Of a stretch of 64,000 nucleotides of DNA, positions 54,531 through 63,442 are shown in pieces (within the stretch, counting starts at the first letter, position 1; each line of letters starts with the position of its first letter). The DNA is from SCUB01 sp041918675. GTDB taxonomy: Bacteria; Pseudomonadota; Alphaproteobacteria; Rhizobiales; Xanthobacteraceae. The notes beneath the pieces were generated by a model. That model saw only the letters and a list, made by a program, of their open reading frames with translations. It did no database searches and had not been told where the DNA came from. The position numbers and the translations under genes were made by a program. The stretch covers positions 113,625-177,624 of the forward strand of contig JAYRVF010000013.1 of the NCBI GenBank assembly GCA_041918675.1, read 5' to 3'.

Positions 54531-55904
54531 TCAGGCGCCCTGCTTGGCCGCCGTCGCCGAGCGCTCTCCCAGCATGCGGTAGAGCTGACGCTCGCTTACG
54601 CCCATCAGCCGCGCGATCTCGGCGCGGCTGTAACGGCCGGCGCTGAGCAGGCGATCGAGATGAATCGTCGAAATCTCGTCCAGCGTCGGGACATGGTCGA
54701 AGGAGATGACGTAGTCGTCCCGGACCGGCCCGGAGCGCCGCAACGAGCCGATATGGCCGACGCGGATTTCCGATTCGGCGCCCGACAACAGCGCGGCGCG
54801 CTCGACGATATTGCGCAATTCGCGGATGTTGCCCGGCCAGTGGTAGCTCAACAGCGCGTCGAGCGCGGCGGCCGACATGTGCTTGCGCGCGCCGCGCGCG
54901 AATTCGCGGCTGCGCAGGAAATGCTCGGCGAGCGCCGGGATGTCGTCGAGCCGCTCGCGCAGCGGCGGCACCTTGAGCACGAAGGCCGACAGCCGATAAT
55001 AAAGGTCCGCCCGGAACGTGCCCTCGCGGCACATCGTTTCAAGATCGCGATTGGTCGCCGCGACGAAACGCACGTTCGCGGTCAAATCCTTGGTGCCGCC
55101 GACGCGGCGGAAATGCCCGGTCTCGATCACGCGCAGGAGCTTGGCCTGGACCGAGAGCGACATTTCCCCGATTTCGTCGAGGAACACCGTTCCGCCGGCG
55201 CCGACCTCGACGAGGCCTTCCTTGCGCCGATCCGCGCCGGTGAACGAACCGCGCTCGTGACCGAACAGTTCGGATTCGAACAGGTTCTGCTGCAGCGTCG
55301 AGCAGTTGACGGCGATGAAATTGCCGCTGGCGCGTTCGGACGCCTTGTGCACGGCGGCGGCGACGAGTTCCTTGCCGACGCCGGACTCGCCGATGATGAG
55401 CACCGTCGTGCCGCTCGGTCCGACGACGCCGATCATTCGGCGCAATTCCGCCATCGGCGCCGAGCCGCCGACGAGCTCGCGCGCGGTGCCGGACTTGGAC
55501 TGGCGTTGCAGCAGCTCGAAATTCCGGCGCAGCGACGTGTTGGCCAGGCAACGCTTGATCGCGAGCTCCAGCACATCCGGATTGACCGGCTTGGCGAGAT
55601 AATCGAAGGCGCCGTTCTTGACCGCGAATACCGCCTGGTCGATCGAGCCGTAGGCCGTCAGCACGATCACCGGACAAAATTCGGTGAGTTGCGCGAGCTT
55701 CTCGATGCCCTCGGCGTCGGGCAGCCGCATGTCCAGAAGCGCCACCGCCGGCTCGTATTTCTGCAACGCCGCCTCGACCTCGCTCCAGCGGTGGGCGCCG
55801 ACGGTCTTGTAACCGCTGGCCTTGAGCTGCGCGCAAAGGAGCCGGTTCAAGGTTGGGTCATCGTCGACAACAAGGATTGTCATGGCATTTTGTGTGTTCG
55901 TCAT
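54531..55904 (-). CDS. Sigma-54-dependent response regulator of the heme-sensor kinase
   Basis: The 457-residue protein has a receiver domain (Asp58 in LLDMRLPD), an AAA+ domain with GESGVGKE (172-179) and GSFTGA in place of the usual GAFTGA, WPGNIRELRN, and a C-terminal helix-turn-helix (RAEIARLMGVSERQLYRMLG). It should activate a sigma-54 promoter. Its ATG overlaps the kinase stop (ATGA), so the two form one unit. The most likely target is the oxidoreductase operon to the right, whose promoter lies outside the window. Confidence 0.93.
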   Translation of the reverse strand: MTNTQNAMTILVVDDDPTLNRLLCAQLKASGYKTVGAHRWSEVEAALQKYEPAVALLDMRLPDAEGIEKLAQLTEFCPVIVLTAYGSIDQAVFAVKNGAFDYLAKPVNPDVLELAIKRCLANTSLRRNFELLQRQSKSGTARELVGGSAPMAELRRMIGVVGPSGTTVLIIGESGVGKELVAAAVHKASERASGNFIAVNCSTLQQNLFESELFGHERGSFTGADRRKEGLVEVGAGGTVFLDEIGEMSLSVQAKLLRVIETGHFRRVGGTKDLTANVRFVAATNRDLETMCREGTFRADLYYRLSAFVLKVPPLRERLDDIPALAEHFLRSREFARGARKHMSAAALDALLSYHWPGNIRELRNIVERAALLSGAESEIRVGHIGSLRRSGPVRDDYVISFDHVPTLDEISTIHLDRLLSAGRYSRAEIARLMGVSERQLYRMLGERSATAAKQGA

Positions 55905-57811
55905 TGATGAACCGCCGCTTCGACTTCTGTTATTGCATGATCGGGATCGGGAAAGAGCAGGTGGAAGGTCGTGCCCTTCCCTTCCCAGCTCTCGACAGTG
56001 ATCTTGCCCTCGCGTTTGTTGACAAGGGCGGAGCAGATCGCGAGGCCGAGCCCACTGCCGGTGGTTCCGTCCTTGCGGCTGGTCCAGAAGGGAAGAAAGA
56101 TCGACGCGATGTGCTCGGCCTTGATGCCGGTACCGGTATCGCTCACATCGATCTGGATCATGCGATCGTTGACACGGCGACCGATGATGTCGACATTGCC
56201 GCCCCGCGCCGGCATCGCGTGCAGCGCGTTCTGGACGAGGTTGAGCAGGATCATGGCGAGCTCTCCCTCACCCGCGATGATGCGCAGATCCGACGGCACG
56301 TCGACCTTCATCTTGACGTGGGCGAGCTCGGCCTCGTAGCGCAACAGCGCCGCGATGTCGGCGGCGACCTCGCCGACGTCGATCAGCACGCCGTGTTCGG
56401 TCGGCAGGCGGCTGAGCCGCATGATGCGTCCGGTCACGGTGATGCAACGGTCGATCTCGGTATCGGCGACGGAAAGATATTCCGACAGCTCGGTCTGGCG
56501 CTCGCCGCCGGCGGCGATGGCGCGCTTGATCGCGCGGATGCCGAGGCGGATGGAGGCGAGCGGGTTGTGAATCTCGTGGGCGATGCCCGCCGCGAGCTCG
56601 CCGATTTCGGAAAGGCGCTGTTCCTGCGAAATCTGCACGTTCTGCGACAGATCCCGGATCGATTCGACGACGAGGCGTCTCATGCCCGACCGGGTTTCGA
56701 TCACGGCGGGAGCGGCGACCACTTCGGCGGCGATGCCCGCCTTGTCGCTGTGGCGCGTATGCACATGCGTGCATTTCACCGGCATGTCGGACGTCCGTAG
56801 CGCCTGCAACGGACAGATCACAAGCGTCGGCACGCAAGGCTCGGCGCGGTCGTGGCTGGAATAATAACACGGATGCGCCAGCACTTCCTTGAGCGACAGT
56901 CCGACCTGGGCGCAGAACGCCTTGTTGGCCGCGACCACCGAATAGTCCGGCGCGAGCACGCGGATGCCGTCGTGCACGCCGTCGATCACCGACTGCTGGA
57001 ACGCCTGGTGCTCGCGCAGTTCCGAAATGGTGTCGTCGAGACGCGCCGCCATCAGGTGGACCGAGCGGCCGAGTTCGGCGATTTCGTCGGATCGGTTGTC
57101 GATCGCCGGACGCAGCTCGTGGCGCGCGGCGAAGTTTCCGCGCGAGAGATCCTTGCTCACCGAAGCGAACAGACGAACGGGAGCGAGAACGGAGCGGCGA
57201 AGCACGAACCAGGTCGCCGACAACGCCGCCACGATCACCAGGAAACCGGCCAGCGCCTGCGCCGAGGCGAGCGAGCGCGCCTGCTGGCGAATGCTGTCGG
57301 CGCGATAGTCGAGCATCAGATAGCCGTTGACCGGATGTTCATCCATCAAGCCGTGGCAGACCTGGCATGGCTCGCGGTTGGCGACCGCGTTGACCGCGCG
57401 AAGCACCTCGATGCCGTTGTCGTCGCGGACGAAATTCGTCGACGCCATCGGCTGGCCCTTGCCGACGCCGCAACCCTCGCACAACGCGCCCGGGTCGAGA
57501 CTACGGCCGAGCTTGGCGGCGTCGGAGGAAAAGCGCACTTCGCCGTTCGGCGCCAGCACCAGCACCTGCATCACATTGGTGACCGCGCCCAGCCGCGACA
57601 CGATTTCGCGCAGACCTTCGAGGTCGCGCTTGAGCATGGCGTTTTCCAGCGTGATCTGGAGCATGTTGCCGAGCTTGCCGGAGACCTCCTGCCGCTCGTT
57701 GAGGAGTTGCCTCTGGTAAAGGGCCAGGAACAAGCCAAGGAACACCAGGGACGAAAGCCCCAGCGCGACCGCCATCGTGGCAAGAACCTTGGCGCCCAAC
57801 CGCGAAGTCAT
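55901..57811 (-). CDS. Sensor histidine kinase with c-type heme motif
   Basis: The 636-residue kinase has a membrane helix (residues about 12-32), an outer domain (33-185), a second helix (about 186-206), HAMP, a PAS domain (about 275-390), a phospho-acceptor His in IAHEIHNPLASI, and an ATPase domain with GSGLGLAI. The outer domain holds CEGC (111-114) and CQVCH (149-153), the latter a c-type heme site. The PAS domain has four spaced Cys (HPCYY, EPCVP, VICPL, VKCTH). A redox or sulfur-compound signal is likely. ATG 57811 is preferred over GTG 57823 because of GGGACAGGGA before it. Confidence 0.9.
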   Translation of the reverse strand: MTSRLGAKVLATMAVALGLSSLVFLGLFLALYQRQLLNERQEVSGKLGNMLQITLENAMLKRDLEGLREIVSRLGAVTNVMQVLVLAPNGEVRFSSDAAKLGRSLDPGALCEGCGVGKGQPMASTNFVRDDNGIEVLRAVNAVANREPCQVCHGLMDEHPVNGYLMLDYRADSIRQQARSLASAQALAGFLVIVAALSATWFVLRRSVLAPVRLFASVSKDLSRGNFAARHELRPAIDNRSDEIAELGRSVHLMAARLDDTISELREHQAFQQSVIDGVHDGIRVLAPDYSVVAANKAFCAQVGLSLKEVLAHPCYYSSHDRAEPCVPTLVICPLQALRTSDMPVKCTHVHTRHSDKAGIAAEVVAAPAVIETRSGMRRLVVESIRDLSQNVQISQEQRLSEIGELAAGIAHEIHNPLASIRLGIRAIKRAIAAGGERQTELSEYLSVADTEIDRCITVTGRIMRLSRLPTEHGVLIDVGEVAADIAALLRYEAELAHVKMKVDVPSDLRIIAGEGELAMILLNLVQNALHAMPARGGNVDIIGRRVNDRMIQIDVSDTGTGIKAEHIASIFLPFWTSRKDGTTGSGLGLAICSALVNKREGKITVESWEGKGTTFHLLFPDPDHAITEVEAAVHQ

Positions 57812-58300
57812 TCCCTGTCCCACCTCACATGACGTGGACCGGCGTCCTACGCCTCATGCGCGTCGTGTCCGCCCTCGGTCGATTTTCACATGATCGCGGC
57901 CGCGTCCATGACCCGTATCGATGACCGTGTCGATAATGGCGTCGATGATCGCGTCCAAAACCCGTGGTCCAAAATCTCCGTATCCAGGCGATCTGATAAA
58001 GCTTCTTATAATGATTTTTTCGCGCGCACGGTACACAATGATCCAGACTATCTCATCTTGAGCTAGTGATTTCGTGGCGTGCGGTTCCTCGCGGCGGTCT
58101 CGGAATTTCCGCGACGGGACCAGCGGCCGATGCGCGCGCGCCGAGCGACGACATCTTACGCGGTTTGGTCCGCCCCGCGATTCGGTGTCGGCTTTGTCCA
58201 ACCCGATGAGAATTCGGTCGCCGCCCCACCGCCGGTCGCCGACGTGGGAACCGCCGGCTTCCATCGATTCCCGCGAGAACACCCGCCGTCGTCATGACAT
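57812..58300. other. Leader region of kinase gene, tandem 12-mers
   Basis: These 489 bases separate the torD-like gene from the kinase, both read leftwards. They hold an imperfect 12-bp repeat (57901-57961) and an AT-rich spot (57,990-58,060) that may be the kinase promoter. A 142-codon leftward frame overlapping the repeat shows no family resemblance and is not called. Confidence 0.5.
57901..57961. repeat. Imperfect 12-bp tandem repeat
   Basis: Units CGCGTCCATGAC, CGTATCGATGAC, CGTGTCGATAAT, GGCGTCGATGAT and CGCGTCCAAAAC follow each other, with one extra base after the first. The shared core is GTCGATGAT. Confidence 0.6.
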
Positions 58301-59086
58301 CTACCAGCCGGGGCCCGCTCCCTGAACGGGAACCGTGGCCGAATCGGCGCAAGTCAACGTCGCGTTTTCCGTGGGGGTGCCCACCCGCCCCTCGATCGAC
58401 GCGGGCGACATGTCGCAACCGAGCGTCTCGCCGAGCAGTTGGGCGAGGTGATCGAGGTAGATCGCCGTGAGCAGGCCCACGCCCGCGTAGAACGACAGTC
58501 GGCAGCGCATCACGACGGTGCGCGCGAAGGCCCGCACCCAAACGAGGGGATGCTCGCGTAGAAACCGCGCGGCCGCGTCCAGCGCGCCGGTCGTGGCGGC
58601 GTCGCGAATGAGCGAGGCCAGGAACTCCAGTTCATGCACCAGATGATCGTCGGCGCGGCGACGCCAATCGGGCGCGCTCACGCCGTGGCGCTGATACCAC
58701 GCCCGCACGGCGAACATCGCCTGCTGCCGTTCGAGTCCCTCGTCGTCCCGCCAGACCGATTCGTTCGGCGAGGCGCGATAATGGTGGGTCAAATAGATCG
58801 CGGCGAATTCCGCGGCGAGCTCGTCGAGCGTCGCGGTATCCACCGGATCGGGCATGTCCGCGAAGGCCTGGGCGAAGAGGCTGGCCGCCTCGTCGAACTC
58901 GACGCCGTCGAGCTTGAGTGAAAACCAGGCCGCGACTGGCGCCGACCGCAAGGCGCCGATCAGGTCGGCGTCGACCTCGCGATCCGCCAATCGCGCGAGA
59001 AGCATGAGATCGTCGGCCAAGGCCGCTCCCGCCCGCATCACATCCGCGGGCGAGGGCTGCGCCTCGATCCGGTCGGCCTCTTCCAT
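58301..59086 (-). CDS. TorD/DmsD-family redox-enzyme chaperone
   Basis: The 261-residue, all-helical protein contains LDELAAEFAAIYLTHHY and PNESVWRDDEGLERQ, the E-x-VW-x-DDEG region of TorD/NarJ-like chaperones that help the Mo-cofactor enzyme to fold and be exported. Its ATG overlaps the preceding stop by one base (TAATG). The frame runs far upstream but only this start fits the family. It is the last gene of the oxidoreductase operon, a usual place for the chaperone. Confidence 0.85.
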   Translation of the reverse strand: MEEADRIEAQPSPADVMRAGAALADDLMLLARLADREVDADLIGALRSAPVAAWFSLKLDGVEFDEAASLFAQAFADMPDPVDTATLDELAAEFAAIYLTHHYRASPNESVWRDDEGLERQQAMFAVRAWYQRHGVSAPDWRRRADDHLVHELEFLASLIRDAATTGALDAAARFLREHPLVWVRAFARTVVMRCRLSFYAGVGLLTAIYLDHLAQLLGETLGCDMSPASIEGRVGTPTENATLTCADSATVPVQGAGPGW

Positions 59087-59751
59087 TACTTCACCGCGCC
59101 CTTGCTGTGCGCGACGAAACGGATCGAGGGGTTGGTCAGTTCCGGATCGGCCATGTTCTTGACCTGCCGGACCAGCTTGTCGTTCGGTCCCCGCGCCTTG
59201 GTCTCGTAGCTGCCATCGGCGATCTTGTCGATCGGGCCGATGTCGAGGACGCGCATCATGCACGCCATGACGCAATAGGGTTTGCGGCCGGCGTCGATCT
59301 CATCCACGCACATGTTGCACTTGGCGACGACGTTCAGTTCGGGGATGAACTGCGGCGCGCCGAACGGGCACGACGCCTCGCAGCGCCGACAGCCGATGCA
59401 GAGCGTCGAGTCAATGTCGACGATGCCGTCCTTCTGCCGCTTGAACAGCGCGCCGGTCGGGCATGTCGGCAAGCACGCGGGCTCGGCGCAATGATTGCAC
59501 GACATGTTGACCTTGTAGGCGAAGACCTCCGGGAAGGTTCCGCCCTCGATGTACTGGACGCGGCGGAACCGCGGCCCAGGCGCCAATCCGTTCTTGTCCT
59601 TGCATGCGATTTCGCAGGCGCGGCAGCCGATGCAATCCACGTTATTGTGGATGAAGCCGAACTGCACGTCCGGAACCACCGGCGTGTAGACCTCGCGCTT
59701 CCGGGCCTTCACTGCTGCTTTGATCTGATTTTTTTCGACCTTCGTGGCCAT
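59086..59751 (-). CDS. Four-cluster Fe-S electron-transfer subunit (DmsB-like)
   Basis: The 221-residue protein has four [4Fe-4S] motifs: CIGCRACEIACKDKNG, CNHCAEPACLPTCPTG, CIGCRRCEASCPFG and CNMCVDEIDAG with CVMAC. It is the electron subunit of the neighbouring Mo/W enzyme. It has no signal peptide; such subunits can be exported in complex with the Tat-carrying catalytic subunit. It follows that gene after 42 bases. No membrane anchor subunit of the DmsC/NrfD type is seen beside it. Confidence 0.92.
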   Translation of the reverse strand: MATKVEKNQIKAAVKARKREVYTPVVPDVQFGFIHNNVDCIGCRACEIACKDKNGLAPGPRFRRVQYIEGGTFPEVFAYKVNMSCNHCAEPACLPTCPTGALFKRQKDGIVDIDSTLCIGCRRCEASCPFGAPQFIPELNVVAKCNMCVDEIDAGRKPYCVMACMMRVLDIGPIDKIADGSYETKARGPNDKLVRQVKNMADPELTNPSIRFVAHSKGAVK

Positions 59752-59793
59752 TTCCGTATCCTCGTCGTGTGCCGATGCTCAAGAAGGCCGCGA

Positions 59794-62358
59794 TCAAAGA
59801 TCGCGCCGGAAGACGCTGCTTCGCGCCGTGGCCAGTTCGTCCCAACCCGGCCGGTGAGCGAGCTTCGTCTTGCGGATGTTCACCAGGATCGTGTTGTAGG
59901 CGAACGCGCCGGCGGGGCTCGGTTCATCGAGTGTCAGGAAGTCCGGATTGCCGGAACGATCGATGCCGTTCTCGTCGATATCCATCCACGCGCCTTCGTG
60001 AAGCGCCGCCACGCCCGGCATGCACCGCTCGGTGACATAGGCCGGAACGACGCAGGTGCCGCGGTCGTTGAAGACCTCGACGGTGTCGCCCGTCTTGATG
60101 CCGAGCTTGGCCGCGTCGGAGGCGTTGATCGTGACCTCCTGGGCGTAGGTCTCGCGCAGCCAGCCGATGTTGTTGAAGATCGAATGGGTGCGCCAGCGCG
60201 GATGCGGCGTGACCAGATGGAACGGGAACTTCTGCGTCAACGGGCTGTTGAGCGACTCCCACGGCTCGATCCATTTCGGCACGGCCGGAATATGATAGCC
60301 GTATTGGGTCCGGGTGAAGTCCCGCGTCTGCGCCAGCACGGTGGAGAAGATCTCGATCCGTCCCGACGGCGTCTGGAAAGGCACGCCCTGCTCGACCTGC
60401 GCGCGGAACGCCACATGCGGCTTGTCGAGCTTGAACTTGTAGACGCCGCGCTTCTTGAACTCTTCCCACGACATCGTGACGTGCTGGTGATGCTGCACGT
60501 TGTGCCACCAAGCCTCGAGATAGGCCTCGTCGACCGGGTCATCGTTGGTGAAGTATTCGCGCGTCGCCCGGGGATTGTAGGCCTGGCCGAAGCCGAGCCG
60601 ATAGGCGAGTTCGGTGAAGATCTGGAAGTCGGACTTCGATTCGCCGAGCGGCTGAATGACCTTGGGCCGGTGAATGTAATAGTGGCCCTTGTACCACGGC
60701 AACGCGACGTCGTGACGCTCGAAGTGCGTGGCGACGGGAAGCAGGAAATCCGCCCAGATGCCGGTCGGCGTGATGGTCGAATCCATGCACACCATCAGGC
60801 TCTCTTTGTCGCCATCGGCGTCGAGCTTGCGGATCGCCTTGATTTCCTTGTTGATGTTGGTGAGCTGGTTGAGCCAGTCCGAACCCTGCCAGAAGATGCC
60901 CCGAATATTGGGGATCACGCCGTCGAGCTGGTCCTGACGCGGCCACAGGCCGATCTCCTCGCGCTTGACGTTCGGATAATTGAGCACGCAATGGGCCCAG
61001 CGATCCGACTTGATCGCGGCGAACCAGACATTGGCGAACTGGTCGTAGGGGTAAGCGACGGCTTCCGAATGCCACGCCTTGCCGACGCCTTCGGCGCAGC
61101 CGCCGAGCTTGCCGATATTGCCGGTCATCGCCTGCAACGCGGCCGCCATGCGGTTATACTGCTCGCCATAGGCGTTGCGGCCCGGCGCCCACGACGCCTT
61201 CAGCGCCGCCGGCTTGGTGGTCGCGTACATGTGGGCGAGCTTGATGATATCCTCGGCCTTCACGCCGCAGATCGCGGCCGCCCATTCCGGGGTCTTGGCG
61301 ACGCCGTCGGACACGCCGAAGATGTAGTCCTTGAAGCTCTCCTGGCCCCGCGCCCATTGCGGCATGGTGCCCGGATCCATGCCCTGCACGAAGCGGTTGA
61401 TGAAGTCCTGGTCGTGCAGGTTGTTGGCGAAGATGTAGTGGGCCATGCCCGCCATCATCGCGGCGTCGGTGTTCGGGCGGATCGGGATCCACCACGCGTC
61501 ATAGGTCGACGCGGAATCGGTGTATTGCGGATCGACCAGGACGAACTTGCAGCCACGCTGCTTGGCGAGCCGCATGTAGTAGAACGTGTTGCCGCCGTGG
61601 AAGGTGTAGGCGGGATTCCAGCCCCACATGATGATGAGCTTGGAATGCGCGAACGCGTCGTCCTCGTTGCCGTCCTCGATCGTGCCGAAGGTGATGCGCG
61701 ATGAGAAGGTCGTGCCCTGATAGGAAGGAACCGACCAGGACGACGTGCGGCAGCCGAACATGCCGAGGAAGCGGCCGAGCAGCCCCTCGATCTGGTCGGA
61801 CTTGTGCAGCACGCCGTAGGAAGCGCCGGCGTAGCTTTGGTCGACCAACGCGGTCGGCCCGTACTTCTGCTTCAGATACACCATCCGTTCGGCGATCTGC
61901 GTCAGAGCCTCGTCCCAGGAAACCCGTTTGAACTTGCCTTCGCCCCGCTTACCGACGCGGACCATCGGATAGAGCAGGCGCTCGGGCGAATAGAGGCGCG
62001 CGCGATAGGAGCGGCCGCGCAAGCAGGCGCGGATCTGAGGCTCTTCCTCGGTATCCTTGCCGAAAGCGCCGCCTTCCTGATAGCGGCCGTCATCGGTCGA
62101 CAGGCGAACGATGACGTCGCCCTTCTTGTGCGCCACCAGCATGTGACGCGATCCGCAATTGTGCGCGCAGGAGGTGACGACGGTTTCAAGATCGTCATCG
62201 CGCGGATAGGGCTCGTAAGCGAAGGCCTTGGCCTGTTTGGTTCCGATCAGCGGAGCGCTGAGGCTCGCAACACCGACCGCGGCCGCCCCTTTCAGGACGC
62301 TGCGACGATCGACGTCGACGCGGCCGCAAAGGAGGGAAAGACTGCGCGTGGGCAACAT
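59794..62358 (-). CDS. DMSO-reductase-family Mo/W oxidoreductase, catalytic subunit
   Basis: The 854-residue enzyme has a Tat signal (DRRSVLKGAAAVGVA) and the domain order of DmsA-type proteins. It shows DPQYTDSASTYDAWWIPIRPNTDAAM and KPHVAFRAQVEQGVPFQTPSGRIEIFS, each matching family blocks, and SYQGTTF at the likely Mo-ligand region. The Fe-S motif reads Cys64-x3-Cys68-x3-His72 ... Cys112; the third ligand is usually Cys. The true substrate is unknown: DMSO, a sulfur oxyanion and others fit. The ATG at 62358 has GGAGAACG before it; an extended upstream frame has none. Confidence 0.88.
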   Translation of the reverse strand: MLPTRSLSLLCGRVDVDRRSVLKGAAAVGVASLSAPLIGTKQAKAFAYEPYPRDDDLETVVTSCAHNCGSRHMLVAHKKGDVIVRLSTDDGRYQEGGAFGKDTEEEPQIRACLRGRSYRARLYSPERLLYPMVRVGKRGEGKFKRVSWDEALTQIAERMVYLKQKYGPTALVDQSYAGASYGVLHKSDQIEGLLGRFLGMFGCRTSSWSVPSYQGTTFSSRITFGTIEDGNEDDAFAHSKLIIMWGWNPAYTFHGGNTFYYMRLAKQRGCKFVLVDPQYTDSASTYDAWWIPIRPNTDAAMMAGMAHYIFANNLHDQDFINRFVQGMDPGTMPQWARGQESFKDYIFGVSDGVAKTPEWAAAICGVKAEDIIKLAHMYATTKPAALKASWAPGRNAYGEQYNRMAAALQAMTGNIGKLGGCAEGVGKAWHSEAVAYPYDQFANVWFAAIKSDRWAHCVLNYPNVKREEIGLWPRQDQLDGVIPNIRGIFWQGSDWLNQLTNINKEIKAIRKLDADGDKESLMVCMDSTITPTGIWADFLLPVATHFERHDVALPWYKGHYYIHRPKVIQPLGESKSDFQIFTELAYRLGFGQAYNPRATREYFTNDDPVDEAYLEAWWHNVQHHQHVTMSWEEFKKRGVYKFKLDKPHVAFRAQVEQGVPFQTPSGRIEIFSTVLAQTRDFTRTQYGYHIPAVPKWIEPWESLNSPLTQKFPFHLVTPHPRWRTHSIFNNIGWLRETYAQEVTINASDAAKLGIKTGDTVEVFNDRGTCVVPAYVTERCMPGVAALHEGAWMDIDENGIDRSGNPDFLTLDEPSPAGAFAYNTILVNIRKTKLAHRPGWDELATARSSVFRRDL

Positions 62359-62405
62359 GGCGTTCTCCAAAGGTCGTGATCGCCGGGAAGGAAGATCTGA
62401 CGGTT

Positions 62406-63359
62406 TCATTTTGCGGCGGGAAGCTTGAAGCGCGCGTCGGCGGACGTCGGCCGATCCTTCGCCCAATCAGGCATATCGGTCGGCATGTCCGGCCACGGCG
62501 TGCGCGGATAGGGATAAGAGTTGCGATACCAGGCGCGACCACCATGGCACCCGTAGCAGGTGTCCGACGAACCCGCCTTCGCCGCGTCCTCGATCTCCTT
62601 GGTCTTGAGATAGGTCACCTGATGGCGCGCCGTGCGGAAGGTCTCGGCGTGACAGGACAGGCAGCCATTGGGCGCGTCCGCCGTTTCCAGATCGGCGCGC
62701 AGCTCGTGCCACTTGCCGGCGAGTCCCATGTTCTCGGCCGGGAATTGTCCGTGGCAGCGCAGACAGGTCTCGGAAGGATTGACCATCTTGCGCAGCGTGA
62801 ACGGGGGATTGCCGTTGTTCCACGAGGTCACGACCGCGCCCTTGGCGTCGGTCGCGGTCACGTGCGGCGATTCCTCGCGCGGATCGTTGCCCTGGTGACA
62901 GAAATTGCAGGACAGGTTCATCACCTGCTTGGCGAACGGCGATTCGCGATGGCGCCAATGGAAATCCGATTGCGCGCCCGCGTAGGTGTCGAGCGTCTGG
63001 TACCAGGCAAGCGTGCTCGTCGTCTTGACACCCGCGAGCGACGCGTCACGCGGCTTCGCCGAGTTGATTTCGTTGTGACAGACCAGGCAGGCCTGATCGG
63101 AAGCCGCATCGATCGCGGGCTTGAAGTGGATCGGGTCCCAACGCGCGGCATCATAGTTATCTTTCGCATAGGCCGCGGCGCGGGCTTTGACAGCCTCGAC
63201 GCTGACGATCGCCTTGACGTCTTGCGTCTCGGCGCCAGCCGATCGCACGCCAATCGCCGACATGATCGGCTCGACTTGGTTCGCGAAGGGCAATGCCCCC
63301 GCCACCATGGTGATGACGGCCAGCACGACGCCGCCGGCAACCGCTGAATTCCCTCGCAT
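62406..63359 (-). CDS. Pentaheme cytochrome c
   Basis: The 317-residue protein has a signal peptide or anchor (residues about 7-26, possible cleavage at AGAE) and five CXXCH sites at 91-95, 151-155, 199-203, 233-237 and 268-272 (CLVCH, CNFCH, CLRCH, CLSCH, CYGCH). His residues between them can be second axial ligands. It would link the periplasmic enzyme to the membrane or to another donor. It is not closely like NrfB or NapC. GAGGCAAAG lies before the ATG. The Mo/W enzyme starts 47 bases later. Confidence 0.9.
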   Translation of the reverse strand: MRGNSAVAGGVVLAVITMVAGALPFANQVEPIMSAIGVRSAGAETQDVKAIVSVEAVKARAAAYAKDNYDAARWDPIHFKPAIDAASDQACLVCHNEINSAKPRDASLAGVKTTSTLAWYQTLDTYAGAQSDFHWRHRESPFAKQVMNLSCNFCHQGNDPREESPHVTATDAKGAVVTSWNNGNPPFTLRKMVNPSETCLRCHGQFPAENMGLAGKWHELRADLETADAPNGCLSCHAETFRTARHQVTYLKTKEIEDAAKAGSSDTCYGCHGGRAWYRNSYPYPRTPWPDMPTDMPDWAKDRPTSADARFKLPAAK

Positions 63360-63442
63360 CTTTGCCTCGATCGGTATTTCGTTCGCAATTTTGGGGAAGG
63401 TGGCCGGGCGCCGAAGCGCCCGGCCTTTGAAGTGTCAGGTGC

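Noticed and set aside
57854..58282. 142-codon leftward frame before the kinase
   Set aside because: It has no recognisable domain, and its C-terminal DAIIDAIIDTVID arises from the 12-bp repeat.
59794..62358. Catalytic subunit as SoeA (sulfite dehydrogenase)
   Set aside because: The conserved blocks are nearer DmsA, and no NrfD-type SoeC follows. A sulfite role is not excluded but is not supported.
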